The notes beneath the pieces were generated by a model. It did no database searches, had not been told where the DNA came from, and worked only from the letters and a program-made list of their open reading frames with translations. A stretch of DNA of 64,000 nt, taken from JAHEJN01 sp963787285. Lineage in GTDB: Bacteria; Actinomycetota; Acidimicrobiia; Acidimicrobiales; JAHEJN01. The stretch is taken from assembly GCA_963787285.1 (NCBI GenBank), contig CAWBCM010000007.1, positions 1 to 64,000 on the forward strand. The letters run 5' to 3'. This document shows positions 50,961 through 59,873 of this stretch, in pieces (position 1 is the stretch's first letter; every line of letters begins with the position of its first letter). Made by a program: the position numbers and the translations under genes.

Positions 50961-52301
50961 ATGCACGTAGTCATCGTGGGTGCCGGCGAGGTGGGTTGGT
51001 ATCTCGCGCAGCGCCTCGGCGCCGAGAATCACGATGTGGTGGTCGTGGAGCAGAACGAGGTCATCGCCCGCGCCCTCGGCGACGACCTCGACGTGCAGAC
51101 GATCGTGGGCAACGGCGCGAGCCCGTCGGTCCTCCTCGAGGCCGGGGCCGACAGAGCCGAGCTCTTCGCCGGTGTGACCCAGAACGACGAGGTGAACCTG
51201 ATCTCCGCACTGCTCGCGAAGGACATGGGATCGAAGCAGACGGTGGTGCGCCTCGAGAACCGCGAGCTGAGAGGGACTGCAGGCCAACACCTCCGGGAGG
51301 CCGTCGGCGCCGACCTCATCATCGATCCCGATGCCGACACCGCCCAGGAGATCATCGAGCTCGTCCACGTCACCGGCGCCGACGAGGTCTATCCGATGGC
51401 CACCGGCGACGTCGTCGTCATCGGCGCAGTGGTCGGTGAGAACTCGGTGCTGGCGGGCCAGGACCTCGCAGTGATCGGCCCGACGCGCGAGTGGCCCTTC
51501 ATCGTCGGTGCCGTCACCAAGGAAGGCGAAACCGTCATCCCCCGAGGCAACGTCGTCGTGAACCCCGGCGATCATCTCCGTGTCCTCACCAGTCACGATG
51601 CGCAGGCCGAGACCCTCGAGCTGCTCGGTGTCGAGCAGCGCAAGGTGAGTCGAGTCATGGTTCTCGGTGGAGGCGCGGTCGGTTTCCTCGTCGCCCGTCA
51701 GCTCCAGCGCGAGGGCGCTGAGGTGACGCTGGTCGAGCGCGACCATCGTCGGGCGGTCGCCCTCTCCGAGCGACTCCGTTGGATCACGGTGGTGGAAGGC
51801 GACATCACCGATACCGAGCTGCTGCGCGAGGAATCGGTCGCGGCGATGGACGTCGTCATCGCAGCAACCGGGGAGGACACCGCCAACGTGTTGGCGTGCG
51901 CCTACGCAGCCGCGGAGAGCGACGCGTTCACGGTCGCCGTTCTCCACCGGCTGGCGCTCCTGCCGTTGGTCCGACAGTTCGGCATCGACGCGGCGCTGAG
52001 TCCGCGAACCGCCTCGGCCAATGCGGTCCTGCAACACATGCGAGGCGGCACCGCCTCGGTTGCCACGTTCCTCGAGAGCGACGTCGAGGTCGACGAGTTC
52101 GTCATCTGTCACGAGTGCCGAGCCGACGGGGCGCAGGTCTCCGACCTTCATCTACCTCACACCCTGCTACTGGGCGCCGTCGTTCGCGCCGACGGTTCCA
52201 GCGAGATCGTGAGCGGCGAGACCAAGCTGTACGCGGGGGAGACCATCGTGGTCTTTGCCCGACCTTCTGGATTCGCGGAGATCCAGCAGGCCTTCACCTG
52301 A
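50961..52301 (+). CDS. trkA: Trk system potassium uptake protein TrkA
   Basis: 446 residues with the full duplicated layout: RCK_N (VVIVGAGEVGWYLAQRLG, NAD-binding G-x-G-x-x-G; VVVVEQNEV), RCK_C (about 140-215), a second RCK_N (VMVLGGGAVGFLVARQL, VTLVERDHRRA) and a second RCK_C (about 365-446). It gates TrkH by nucleotide binding at the cytoplasmic membrane face. CATCCT seven bases before the ATG may be a leaderless -10, giving it a promoter separate from ligK. It precedes trkH by one base. Confidence 0.95.
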   Translation: MHVVIVGAGEVGWYLAQRLGAENHDVVVVEQNEVIARALGDDLDVQTIVGNGASPSVLLEAGADRAELFAGVTQNDEVNLISALLAKDMGSKQTVVRLENRELRGTAGQHLREAVGADLIIDPDADTAQEIIELVHVTGADEVYPMATGDVVVIGAVVGENSVLAGQDLAVIGPTREWPFIVGAVTKEGETVIPRGNVVVNPGDHLRVLTSHDAQAETLELLGVEQRKVSRVMVLGGGAVGFLVARQLQREGAEVTLVERDHRRAVALSERLRWITVVEGDITDTELLREESVAAMDVVIAATGEDTANVLACAYAAAESDAFTVAVLHRLALLPLVRQFGIDAALSPRTASANAVLQHMRGGTASVATFLESDVEVDEFVICHECRADGAQVSDLHLPHTLLLGAVVRADGSSEIVSGETKLYAGETIVVFARPSGFAEIQQAFT

Positions 52302-52302
52302 G

Positions 52303-53793
52303 GTGGACCTCCCTCGATACCTCGCGCGGTGGCGACGCGGGCGTCCCACCATCATTGGTCACGTCACCGGGCTCACCCTCGCCGTCTGTGGCGTCGGCGT
52401 GGCGATCAGTGGGGTGGTCGATGCCATCGAATCGGGCCCCGACACCTGGTCGTTGCTGATCACCGGCGGCGTGGAAGCCGCCATCGGCCTGTTCCTGTGG
52501 CGCTACACCACGATGCCGACGCACCTTCGCGTGGTCGACATCTTCACCACCGTGATGCTCTCGTGGCTGACGCTCGCGCTGGCCGGTGCTGCGCCCTACA
52601 TCGTCACCGGATGGCTCCGGCAACCCGACCTGGCCCTCTTCGAGTCGATTTCGGGCTTCACCACGACCGGTGCCACCGTGCTGCGACCCATCGAGGGGAC
52701 CTCACCGGGAATCCTGTTCTGGCGCGCCATGACGCAGTGGATCGGTGGCATGGGCGTGATCGTGCTCGTGGTGGCGGTGCTGCCTGCCGTCGGCTCCGGG
52801 GGCATGAGCCTCCTGCAAGCCGAGGCACCCGGGCCGACCGGCGAACGTCTGACCCCTCGGGTCCGGCACACGGCCCGGCGGCTGTGGGGCGTGTACGTGG
52901 GGTTCACGATCCTGTTGGCCGTCGCCTATGCCATCGCCGGAATGGGACTCTACGACGCGGTTGCCCACAGCTTCACCACCGTGTCGACCGGTGGATTCTC
53001 GCCCTACAACGGCTCGCTCGGCCATTTCGACTCGGCGTCGATCGAATGGATCGCGATCGTGGCCATGTTCCTGGCGGGAGGAAGCTTCACGCTCTATTTC
53101 CGGGCGCTCCGGGGCAACGTGAAGCCGCTGCTGAAGTCGTCGGAGGTTCACCTCTATCTTCTCGTCGTCCTGTTGGCCAGCACGTACGCCTTCGCGGCCA
53201 ACGACGCGTCGGGCCCGGCACCGGAGCGACTGCGCGACGCCGTATTCAGCGTCACGTCGATCGTGTCGACGACCGGCTACGCGACGACCGATTTCGGACT
53301 CTGGAGTCAGGGCAGTCAGACCATGTTGTTGCTGCTCATGCCGATCGGTGCCATGGCCGGCTCCACCGCCGGCGGGGTCAAGATGCTCCGCGTGCTCGCC
53401 GTTGCGAGCTTCGCGCACCGGGAGGCGCTGCGGCAGCTGCATCCGAGGCTCGTGCGTCCGGTTCGCGTGGGTGGTGCGATTCTTCCCGATCGGGTGGCGA
53501 ACAGGGTCATGGCCTTCATGGTGCTCGCGCTCGCCGTCTTCGGCGGAGGAGCGTTGCTCATCGCGATGACCGGTCCGGACATGATCACGTCGTTCTCGGC
53601 GGCGGCGACGGCCTTCGGCAACGTCGGACCGGGTCTCGGGGCAGTCGGGCCGACCAGCGACTTCCTGGTCCTCTCCCGGTTCGCCCGCCTGGTGACCATG
53701 GCGCAGATGCTGCTCGGTCGGCTCGAGATCTATCCGGTGATCCTGTCGCTGTCGTTCATCGTGCTCCGCCCGAGACGCCACTCCCGGGCCTGA
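52303..53793 (+). CDS. trkH: Trk system potassium uptake channel TrkH
   Basis: 496 residues, membrane-embedded K+ transporter with four pore repeats. Selectivity loops can be seen: SGFTTTGATVL, FTTVSTGGFSPYN, SIVSTTGYATTDF and ATAFGNVGPGLG, each centred on the filter Gly. WRAMTQWIGGMGVIVL and GSTAGGVKMLRVL match TrkH/KtrB. The GTG at 52303 starts one base after the trkA stop, so translation is likely coupled. The pair sits inside the lig cluster, between ligK and ligC, without an evident metabolic link. Confidence 0.95.
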   Translation: MDLPRYLARWRRGRPTIIGHVTGLTLAVCGVGVAISGVVDAIESGPDTWSLLITGGVEAAIGLFLWRYTTMPTHLRVVDIFTTVMLSWLTLALAGAAPYIVTGWLRQPDLALFESISGFTTTGATVLRPIEGTSPGILFWRAMTQWIGGMGVIVLVVAVLPAVGSGGMSLLQAEAPGPTGERLTPRVRHTARRLWGVYVGFTILLAVAYAIAGMGLYDAVAHSFTTVSTGGFSPYNGSLGHFDSASIEWIAIVAMFLAGGSFTLYFRALRGNVKPLLKSSEVHLYLLVVLLASTYAFAANDASGPAPERLRDAVFSVTSIVSTTGYATTDFGLWSQGSQTMLLLLMPIGAMAGSTAGGVKMLRVLAVASFAHREALRQLHPRLVRPVRVGGAILPDRVANRVMAFMVLALAVFGGGALLIAMTGPDMITSFSAAATAFGNVGPGLGAVGPTSDFLVLSRFARLVTMAQMLLGRLEIYPVILSLSFIVLRPRRHSRA

Positions 53794-53803
53794 GTCGAGC
53801 CAC

Positions 53804-53809
53804 TAGGGT
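53804..53809 (+). promoter_or_regulatory. -10 element TAGGGT for ligC
   Basis: TAGGGT lies 44 bases before the ligC ATG, leaving a leader of about 38 bases with GGAGGAG (53837-53843). It would give ligC and the coupled oxidoreductase a promoter separate from trkAH. Confidence 0.4.
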
Positions 53810-53853
53810 CTGGCCCGACAAGAGAGCCGCTCGACGCGGAGGAGACGAGCCCG

Positions 53854-54801
53854 ATGAAGATCGTGATGGCCGGCGAAGGAGCGATCGCCCGCAGGCACCT
53901 GGCGGGAATCGGCCGCATCGACGGCATCGAAGTGGCATCGCTCGTCGGTGGGAATCCCGACGACACTGCCGCGCTGGCGGCCGAGCTCGGCATCGCGCAC
54001 CACACGGGTGACCTGGCCGAAGGGCTGGCCCAACCCGGAGTCGAAGCTGCGGTGCTCACCACGCCGACCCAGATGCACGCCCGCCAGGCCATCGAAGTGC
54101 TCGAGGCAGGCAAGCACGTGCTCGTCGAGATCCCCATGGCCGACAACCTCGCCGACGCCGAGCGCCTGGTGGCCACGCAGGAGAAGACGGGTCTCACCGC
54201 CATGGTGTGCCACACCCGCCGTTTCAACCCCAGCCACCAGCTGATCCACGACCGCATCGTCGCCGGCGACCTCACCCTCCAACACCTGGTGGTCGAGACG
54301 TTCTTCTTCCGCCGCGAGAACAAGAACGCACTGGGCAAACCCCGGTCGTGGACCGATCATCTGCTCTGGCACCATGCGTGCCACACCGTCGACATCTTCC
54401 AGTACCAGACGGGAGAGACCGCCGGCGAGCTGTGGGCGCTCGAGGGGCCGTCCCATCCCGACCTCGGCATCGCCATGGACATGAGCATCGGGCTGAAGGC
54501 GCCGACCTCCGGTGCTGTCTGCACGCTGTCGCTGTCGTTCAACAACGACGGTCCCCTCGGCACCTTCTTCCGCTACATCTGCGACAACGGCACCTTCATC
54601 GCCCGCTACGACGAGCTCGTCGACGGATACCAGCAGCCGGTCGACCTCACGGGCGTGGCCGTTTCCGACGACGGCATCGAGTTGCAGGATCGTGAGTTCT
54701 TCTCCGCCATCGCCGACGGCCGTGAGCCCAACGCCTCGGTCGCCCAGTGCCTGCCCGCGATGCAGACGCTCGACCGACTCGACAAGGTCCTGGGTCACTG
54801 A
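53854..54801 (+). CDS. ligC: 4-carboxy-2-hydroxymuconate-6-semialdehyde dehydrogenase
   Basis: 315 residues, Gfo/Idh/MocA fold. Strong LigC landmarks separate it from sugar dehydrogenases: AVLTTPTQMHARQAIEVL, CHTRRFNPSHQLIHDRIV, TFFFRRENKNALGKPRSW followed by TDHLLWHHACHTVD, TLSLSFNNDGPLGTFFRYIC and ELQDREFFSAI. The Rossmann motif is AGEGAIARRHLAG. It oxidises the cyclised hemiacetal form of the LigAB product with NAD(P)+ to 2-pyrone-4,6-dicarboxylate. The stop overlaps the next ATG (TGATG). It is separated from ligJK by trkAH. Confidence 0.92.
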   Translation: MKIVMAGEGAIARRHLAGIGRIDGIEVASLVGGNPDDTAALAAELGIAHHTGDLAEGLAQPGVEAAVLTTPTQMHARQAIEVLEAGKHVLVEIPMADNLADAERLVATQEKTGLTAMVCHTRRFNPSHQLIHDRIVAGDLTLQHLVVETFFFRRENKNALGKPRSWTDHLLWHHACHTVDIFQYQTGETAGELWALEGPSHPDLGIAMDMSIGLKAPTSGAVCTLSLSFNNDGPLGTFFRYICDNGTFIARYDELVDGYQQPVDLTGVAVSDDGIELQDREFFSAIADGREPNASVAQCLPAMQTLDRLDKVLGH

Positions 54802-55640
54802 TGGGCCGGCATGCGATCAAGACGCCGCCCCATCACGACACCTGGGCCACGTTCCTCGACACGTGGAAGGCGGCCGACGACATCGAGGTGTACGAGTCGG
54901 CGTGGAACTGGGATCACTTCTATCCGCTCGCCCCGCCCTACGACGGCCCGAACCTCGAGGGCTGGACCATGCTGGCTGCGCTGGCCCAGGCCACGCGACG
55001 CCTTCGTATCGGCGCCATGGTGAACGGCATGCACCATCGTCATCCGGCCGTGACGGCCAACATGGCCGCCACCCTCGACCACATCTCCGACGGTCGCTTC
55101 GAGCTGGGAATCGGCGCGGGATGGAACGAGATGGAGTCGAGCGCGTACGGGATCGAGCTCGGCTCACTGAAGGAGCGCTTCGATCGACTCGACGAAGGCA
55201 TCCCCATCATCGCGTCGCTCCTCGCCAACAAGGTCACGAGCTTCGACGGCCGGTACTTCCAGGTCACCGAGGCCTGGTGTGAGCCCAAACCGGTACAGGC
55301 CAAGATTCCGCTGGTGATCGGAGGCAGGGGTCCCAAGCGCACCCTGCGTGCGGTGGCCCGATGGGCCGACCAGTGGGACATGACCTTCCCCGACGAACCG
55401 GCCGAATGGCTTGCGCTCGACGCCGTGTTGCGTGAGCACTGCGAGCGTGAGGGTCGCGACCAGTCCGAGATCGCCCGTTCGGTGCACCTGGGGTACGCGC
55501 CCGACGACGACGTCGCCGCCCTGGCCGACAAAGCGGCGTCGTTCTTCGCGGCCGGAGTCGACATCGTGGTGTGGTCGATGCGGCCGCCGTGCACCGCCGA
55601 CCGACTCGCACCGCTGGCCGAGGCGTTGAGAGACGTCTGA
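54801..55640 (+). CDS. LLM-class F420-type flavin/deazaflavin oxidoreductase
   Basis: 279 residues, luciferase-like monooxygenase fold (TIGR03560-like). It has AWNWDHFYPL at strand 2, MLAALAQATRRLRIGAMVNG, RHPAVTANMAATLDHISDGRFELGIGAGWNE trimmed to the family core, and PLVIGGRGPKRTLRAVARWAD. Actinobacterial members usually use coenzyme F420. Its ATG overlaps the ligC stop by one base, which ties its synthesis to ligC, but no F420-dependent step is known in protocatechuate 4,5-cleavage. Its substrate is open: a side-chain, demethylation or reductive step on a related aromatic is possible. Confidence 0.85.
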   Translation: MGRHAIKTPPHHDTWATFLDTWKAADDIEVYESAWNWDHFYPLAPPYDGPNLEGWTMLAALAQATRRLRIGAMVNGMHHRHPAVTANMAATLDHISDGRFELGIGAGWNEMESSAYGIELGSLKERFDRLDEGIPIIASLLANKVTSFDGRYFQVTEAWCEPKPVQAKIPLVIGGRGPKRTLRAVARWADQWDMTFPDEPAEWLALDAVLREHCEREGRDQSEIARSVHLGYAPDDDVAALADKAASFFAAGVDIVVWSMRPPCTADRLAPLAEALRDV

Positions 55641-55706
55641 CCGCTCGGGGCCGTGCGGAACCGCGAGTCCGCCGCATTCGTCCCAGACCCGGTAGCTTCT
55701 CCGCAG

Positions 55707-55712
55707 TATTCT
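55707..55712 (+). promoter_or_regulatory. -10 element TATTCT for the glgP operon
   Basis: TATTCT, close to the TATAAT-like consensus, lies 65 bases upstream of the glgP GTG in a 136-base gap. A leader of about 58 bases with AGGAG (55767-55771) would follow. TAGCTT at 55693-55698 is a second possibility. Confidence 0.4.
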
Positions 55713-55776
55713 GTGAGTCCGACAGCGTCGTCACTGCTCGCCGCAATCCCCCCAGACCCGATCCCCAGGAGTTGTC

Positions 55777-57756
55777 GTGGATGCCCCGATGCTGCGCACG
55801 CAGTTGCATCTCGTTGCCAGCAATCATTCGTGGACGTGGTCCCCGTCGGCGCAGGAGATCTTCGGTGCCCTTCCCGGTGCCGGGCGCGGCCGCCATCCCG
55901 TCGACGTCGTGGACTGTCTCAGCGATACACAACTGATCGCGCTGGCGGGCGACGGCGAGTTCGCCGCGGCGGTCGGTGAGCAGGTGGCCGCGGTGGAGGC
56001 CATCGAGACGGTCCGCGATCCCGAGATCGCCTACTTCTCACCCGAGTTCGGCCTCACCGACCTGCTTCCCCAATACAGCGGCGGGCTCGGCATCCTGGCC
56101 GGCGATCACCTCAAGGCGGCGTCCGACCTCGGCCTGTCGCTCTGTGGTGTCGGACTGTTCTACCGCTACGGCTTCTTCCACCAGTCGTTGGAGCACGGCC
56201 GCCAGACCGAGTACTACGTGACCTGCCATGCCGACGAGCTAGGTGCCGTCGACACCGGCGTCGTCGTCGAGGTCCCGGTCGGTGACCGAATCGTCGCCGC
56301 CAAGGCGTGGCGCTTCGATGTCGGCTCGATACCCATGGTGGTGCTCGACACCGATATCGATGCCAACCATCCCGACGACCGCACGATCACCGACCGGCTC
56401 TACGGCGGCGACAAGCGTCATCGCCTCCGCCAAGAGCTGATTCTCGGCGTCGGCGGCGCCCGAGCGATCCGCGAGCTCGGTTTCCGCCCTCGGGTGCACC
56501 ACCTCAACGAGGGTCATGCCGCCTTTCTCCTGCTCGAACTGCTCGACCTGCGCATCACCGAGGGCGCCACTCTGACCGAGGCAGTTGCCGACGTGGGTCC
56601 CGGAATCGTCTTCACCACCCACACTCCGGTGCCCGCAGGAATCGATCGCTTCTCGAAGGATCTGGCTGCCGAGCACCTGAAGCCCTGGGCCGACAAGTGG
56701 AGGGTGCCGGTTTCCGACGTGCTCGCGCTCGGAGCCGAAGGATCCTCGGTGGACGAGGCGACGTTCAACATGGCCAACTTCGCGCTCCGGATCGCATGGC
56801 GGACCAACGGCGTGTCGAAGCTCCACGGACAGGTCAGCAGAGAGCTGTTCGCCGACATCGAGCGGGGCGATGCCATCGGCTCGATCACCAACGGCGTGCA
56901 CGCCCGCACGTGGGTGCATCCGCCGTTGCAGCGGGCCTTCGACAACCACCTTGGACCCGGCTGGGCCAACGGCGACGCCGACGCGTGGAGTCGGGTCGAC
57001 ACCATCTCCGACGACGAGGTACGGGCGATGCGGGCCGATGGTCATGCGGTGTTGGCCAACGTCGTGCACGGGCGCACGGGGGTCGAGCTCACTCCTGGTG
57101 CGCTGACCATCGGGTTCGCCCGCCGGTTCGCGACGTACAAGCGGGCCAACCTGTTGTTGCTCGAGGCCGAGCGCGTTGCGGCGCTGCTCGCCGACGATGA
57201 TCGTCCGGTGCAGTTCGTCTTCGCCGGGAAGGCCCATCCGGCCGACGGGCCGGGCAAGGCCCTCCTGGCCCAGATCGCCGCGTTCGCCGAGTCGTCGGAG
57301 GCCAACTCTCGTTTCGTGTTGGTGCCCGACTACGAGATCTCCGTGGCCAAGGCCATGTACGCAGGGTGCGACGTCTGGCTGAACAACCCGGTGCGACCCC
57401 GCGAGGCATCGGGAACCAGTGGCGAGAAGTCGGCGCTCAACGGCGGCCTGAACCTCTCGATCAGCGACGGCTGGTGGGCCGAGATGGCCGACGATCGCAA
57501 CGGGTTCACCATCCCCATCAGCGACGCCACCGACACCGCCGTCCGCGATGCCGCCGAGGCCCGGTCGATCCTCGACCTGCTCGAGACCGTCGTCGTTCCG
57601 CTCTACTACGCCGGTGGTGTGGCCGCGTCGGCCGAGTGGATCGAACGGGTCCGCCACTGCTGGCGCACGCTCGGCCCCAAGGTGACCGCGGCGAGAATGG
57701 TGGCCGACTACCGCGACGAGTTGTACACGCCGGCTGCCGCGGCTTCGCTCGTCTGA
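55777..57756 (+). CDS. glgP: Alpha-glucan (glycogen) phosphorylase, short actinobacterial type
   Basis: 659 residues, TIGR02094-type GT35. The N-terminal 80 residues are a short DUF3417-like lead (HSWTWSPSAQEIFGAL). IAYFSPEFGLTDLLPQYSGGLGILAGDHLK is the family opening. HHLNEGHAAFLLLE, TNGVHARTWVHPPL and IGFARRFATYKRANLL follow; the PLP Lys lies in EASGTSGEKSALNGGLNLS, where the usual G-M-K is G-E-K. It releases glucose-1-phosphate from glycogen with phosphate. Length is below the roughly 850 of longer relatives. The stop overlaps glgX (TGATG). AGGAG precedes the GTG by five bases. Confidence 0.92.
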   Translation: MDAPMLRTQLHLVASNHSWTWSPSAQEIFGALPGAGRGRHPVDVVDCLSDTQLIALAGDGEFAAAVGEQVAAVEAIETVRDPEIAYFSPEFGLTDLLPQYSGGLGILAGDHLKAASDLGLSLCGVGLFYRYGFFHQSLEHGRQTEYYVTCHADELGAVDTGVVVEVPVGDRIVAAKAWRFDVGSIPMVVLDTDIDANHPDDRTITDRLYGGDKRHRLRQELILGVGGARAIRELGFRPRVHHLNEGHAAFLLLELLDLRITEGATLTEAVADVGPGIVFTTHTPVPAGIDRFSKDLAAEHLKPWADKWRVPVSDVLALGAEGSSVDEATFNMANFALRIAWRTNGVSKLHGQVSRELFADIERGDAIGSITNGVHARTWVHPPLQRAFDNHLGPGWANGDADAWSRVDTISDDEVRAMRADGHAVLANVVHGRTGVELTPGALTIGFARRFATYKRANLLLLEAERVAALLADDDRPVQFVFAGKAHPADGPGKALLAQIAAFAESSEANSRFVLVPDYEISVAKAMYAGCDVWLNNPVRPREASGTSGEKSALNGGLNLSISDGWWAEMADDRNGFTIPISDATDTAVRDAAEARSILDLLETVVVPLYYAGGVAASAEWIERVRHCWRTLGPKVTAARMVADYRDELYTPAAAASLV

Positions 57757-59873
57757 TGGAGATCTGGCCCGGCGACGTCTTCCCGCTCGGGGCGACCTTC
57801 GACGGGACCGGAGTGAACTTCGCCGTGTTCTCGGAGGTGGCCGAGTACATCGAGCTGTGTCTGTTCGACGACGGTGGTGACGAGACCCGCCTCCGACTCC
57901 CGGAGTCGAAGAACTTCGTCCACGCCGGGTATGTGGACGGTCTCGGCCCCGGCCAGCGCTACGGCTTTCGAGTTCACGGGCCGTGGAACCCCGGCAACGG
58001 GAGCCGGTGCAACCCGGCCAAGCTGCTCCTCGATCCCTACGCGAAGGCCATGAGCGGCACCGTCGACTGGGGCCGGGAGGTGTACGGGCACGTGGCGGTC
58101 GACACGGCCGTGCGCGACAACAGCGACAGCGCCGGGTCCGTGCCCCTTTCGGTCGTCGTGAGCCCATGGTTCGACTGGGGCGAAGACCGACCACGGCGAG
58201 TGCCGCTGCACGAGACCGTCATCTACGAAGCTCATGTGCGTGGCCTCACCATGACCCACCCCGACGTTCCCGAGAATCTCAGGGGAACCTTCGCCGGCCT
58301 CACCACGCCGGCGGTGCTCGAGCATCTCCGATCCATCGGCGTGACCGCCATCGAGCTCCTGCCGGTGCATCAGTTCATCGACGACCACTTCCTCCTCGAC
58401 ATGGGTCTCAGCAACTACTGGGGCTACAACTCGATCGGCTTCTTCGCGCCCCACGGCAGGTACTCGGCGAGCGGAGACGCCGGGGGCCAGGTCACCGAGT
58501 TCAAGTCGATGGTGAAGACCCTGCACGCCGAGGGGTTCGAAGTCATCCTCGACGTGGTCTACAACCACACGGCCGAGGGCAATCACCTCGGCCCGCAGCT
58601 GTGCTTCAAGGGCTTCGACAACGCGGCCTACTACCGTCTCGACCCGAACAATCAGCAGCGCTACGTCGACTACACGGGCACCGGCAACAGCCTGAACATG
58701 CGCCACCCCCATTCCCTGCAGCTGGTCATGGACAGTCTGCGGTACTGGATCCAGGAGATGCACGTCGACGGCTTCCGGTTCGACCTGGCCTCGACGCTCG
58801 CCCGGGAGCTTCACGAGGTCGACCGCCTGTCGGCGTTCTTCGACCTCATCCACCAGGACCCCGTGGTGAGCCGAGTCAAGCTCATTGCCGAACCGTGGGA
58901 CGTCGGCGAAGGCGGCTACCAGGTGGGTAACTTCCCGGTGCTGTGGTCGGAGTGGAACGGCCGGTACCGAGACGGCGTTCGCGACTTCTGGTGCAGCGCC
59001 GACGAGTCGCTCGCCGACTTCGCGTCGCGCTTCACCGGGAGCAGCGATCTCTACGCGTGGTCGGGGCGACGACCGTCGGCGAGCGTGAACTTCATCACCG
59101 CCCACGACGGCTTCACCCTCGCCGACCTCGTGGCCTACGAAGAGAAGCACAACCACGCCAACGGCGAGAACAATCGGGACGGCGACAACCACAACCACTC
59201 GTGGAACTCCGGTGCCGAGGGGCCAACCGACGATCCGACGATCATCGAGATCCGCAAGGTGCGTCAACGGTCGATGCTGGCCACTCTCTTCCTGTCACAG
59301 GGCGTGCCGATGCTGCTCGGCGGCGACGAGATCGGTCGCACCCAACACGGCAACAACAACGCGTACTGCCAGGACAACGAGATCAGCTGGCTCGACTGGA
59401 GCAACGTCGACACCGATCTGCTCGGGTTCGTGCGCCATGTCGCCATGCTGCGAACCGAACATCCCGTGTTCCGCCGCCGTCGTTGGTTCGAAGGCCGCCC
59501 CATCCACGGCGAGGTCGACGACATCCACTGGTACACGCCAGAGGGCATCGAGATGAGCGACGACGACTGGAATGTCGGCTACGCCCGTTCGCTCGCGGTG
59601 TTCCTGAACGGCGAGGGCATCGAGAGCCGTACTCGGAGAGACGAGCCCATCGTCGACGACAGCTTCCTCGTGCTCTTCAATGCGGCACCCGATCCCATCA
59701 CCTTCGTGATTCCCGACGGCCTCGGCGGGTGCGACTGGGAGGTCGATCTCGACACGTCGGCCGCAACGAACAATGGTGTGCTCGTGAGCTCCAGCGAGAA
59801 GTGGGACCTCGATCCGTGGGCGGTGCTCGTGCTGCGGCGCGTCGCTGCGCCTCCCGATGACGCTGAGGCATGA
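57756..59873 (+). CDS. glgX: Glycogen debranching enzyme GlgX
   Basis: 705 residues, GH13_11. An N-terminal CBM48 (PLGATFDGTGVNFAVFSE) is followed by the barrel with VIYEAHVRGLTM, YWGYNSIGFFAPHGRYS, VILDVVYNHTAEGN, VDGFRFDLAST (nucleophile Asp), KLIAEPWDVGEGGYQVG (acid Glu) and NFITAHDGFTLADLV (third Asp). QDNEISWLDW is typical of GlgX/TreX. It removes short side chains left by phosphorylase. It overlaps glgP by one base and glgA by four, so glgP-glgX-glgA form one translationally coupled operon combining breakdown and synthesis. Confidence 0.95.
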   Translation: MEIWPGDVFPLGATFDGTGVNFAVFSEVAEYIELCLFDDGGDETRLRLPESKNFVHAGYVDGLGPGQRYGFRVHGPWNPGNGSRCNPAKLLLDPYAKAMSGTVDWGREVYGHVAVDTAVRDNSDSAGSVPLSVVVSPWFDWGEDRPRRVPLHETVIYEAHVRGLTMTHPDVPENLRGTFAGLTTPAVLEHLRSIGVTAIELLPVHQFIDDHFLLDMGLSNYWGYNSIGFFAPHGRYSASGDAGGQVTEFKSMVKTLHAEGFEVILDVVYNHTAEGNHLGPQLCFKGFDNAAYYRLDPNNQQRYVDYTGTGNSLNMRHPHSLQLVMDSLRYWIQEMHVDGFRFDLASTLARELHEVDRLSAFFDLIHQDPVVSRVKLIAEPWDVGEGGYQVGNFPVLWSEWNGRYRDGVRDFWCSADESLADFASRFTGSSDLYAWSGRRPSASVNFITAHDGFTLADLVAYEEKHNHANGENNRDGDNHNHSWNSGAEGPTDDPTIIEIRKVRQRSMLATLFLSQGVPMLLGGDEIGRTQHGNNNAYCQDNEISWLDWSNVDTDLLGFVRHVAMLRTEHPVFRRRRWFEGRPIHGEVDDIHWYTPEGIEMSDDDWNVGYARSLAVFLNGEGIESRTRRDEPIVDDSFLVLFNAAPDPITFVIPDGLGGCDWEVDLDTSAATNNGVLVSSSEKWDLDPWAVLVLRRVAAPPDDAEA

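Noticed and set aside
53854..54801. Annotation of ligC as a generic sugar dehydrogenase of the Gfo/Idh/MocA family
   Set aside because: The H-T-R-R-F-N-P-S-H-Q, L-L-W-H-H-A-C-H-T and S-L-S-F-N-N-D-G-P-L-G segments match LigC and the neighbours are ligJ and ligK.
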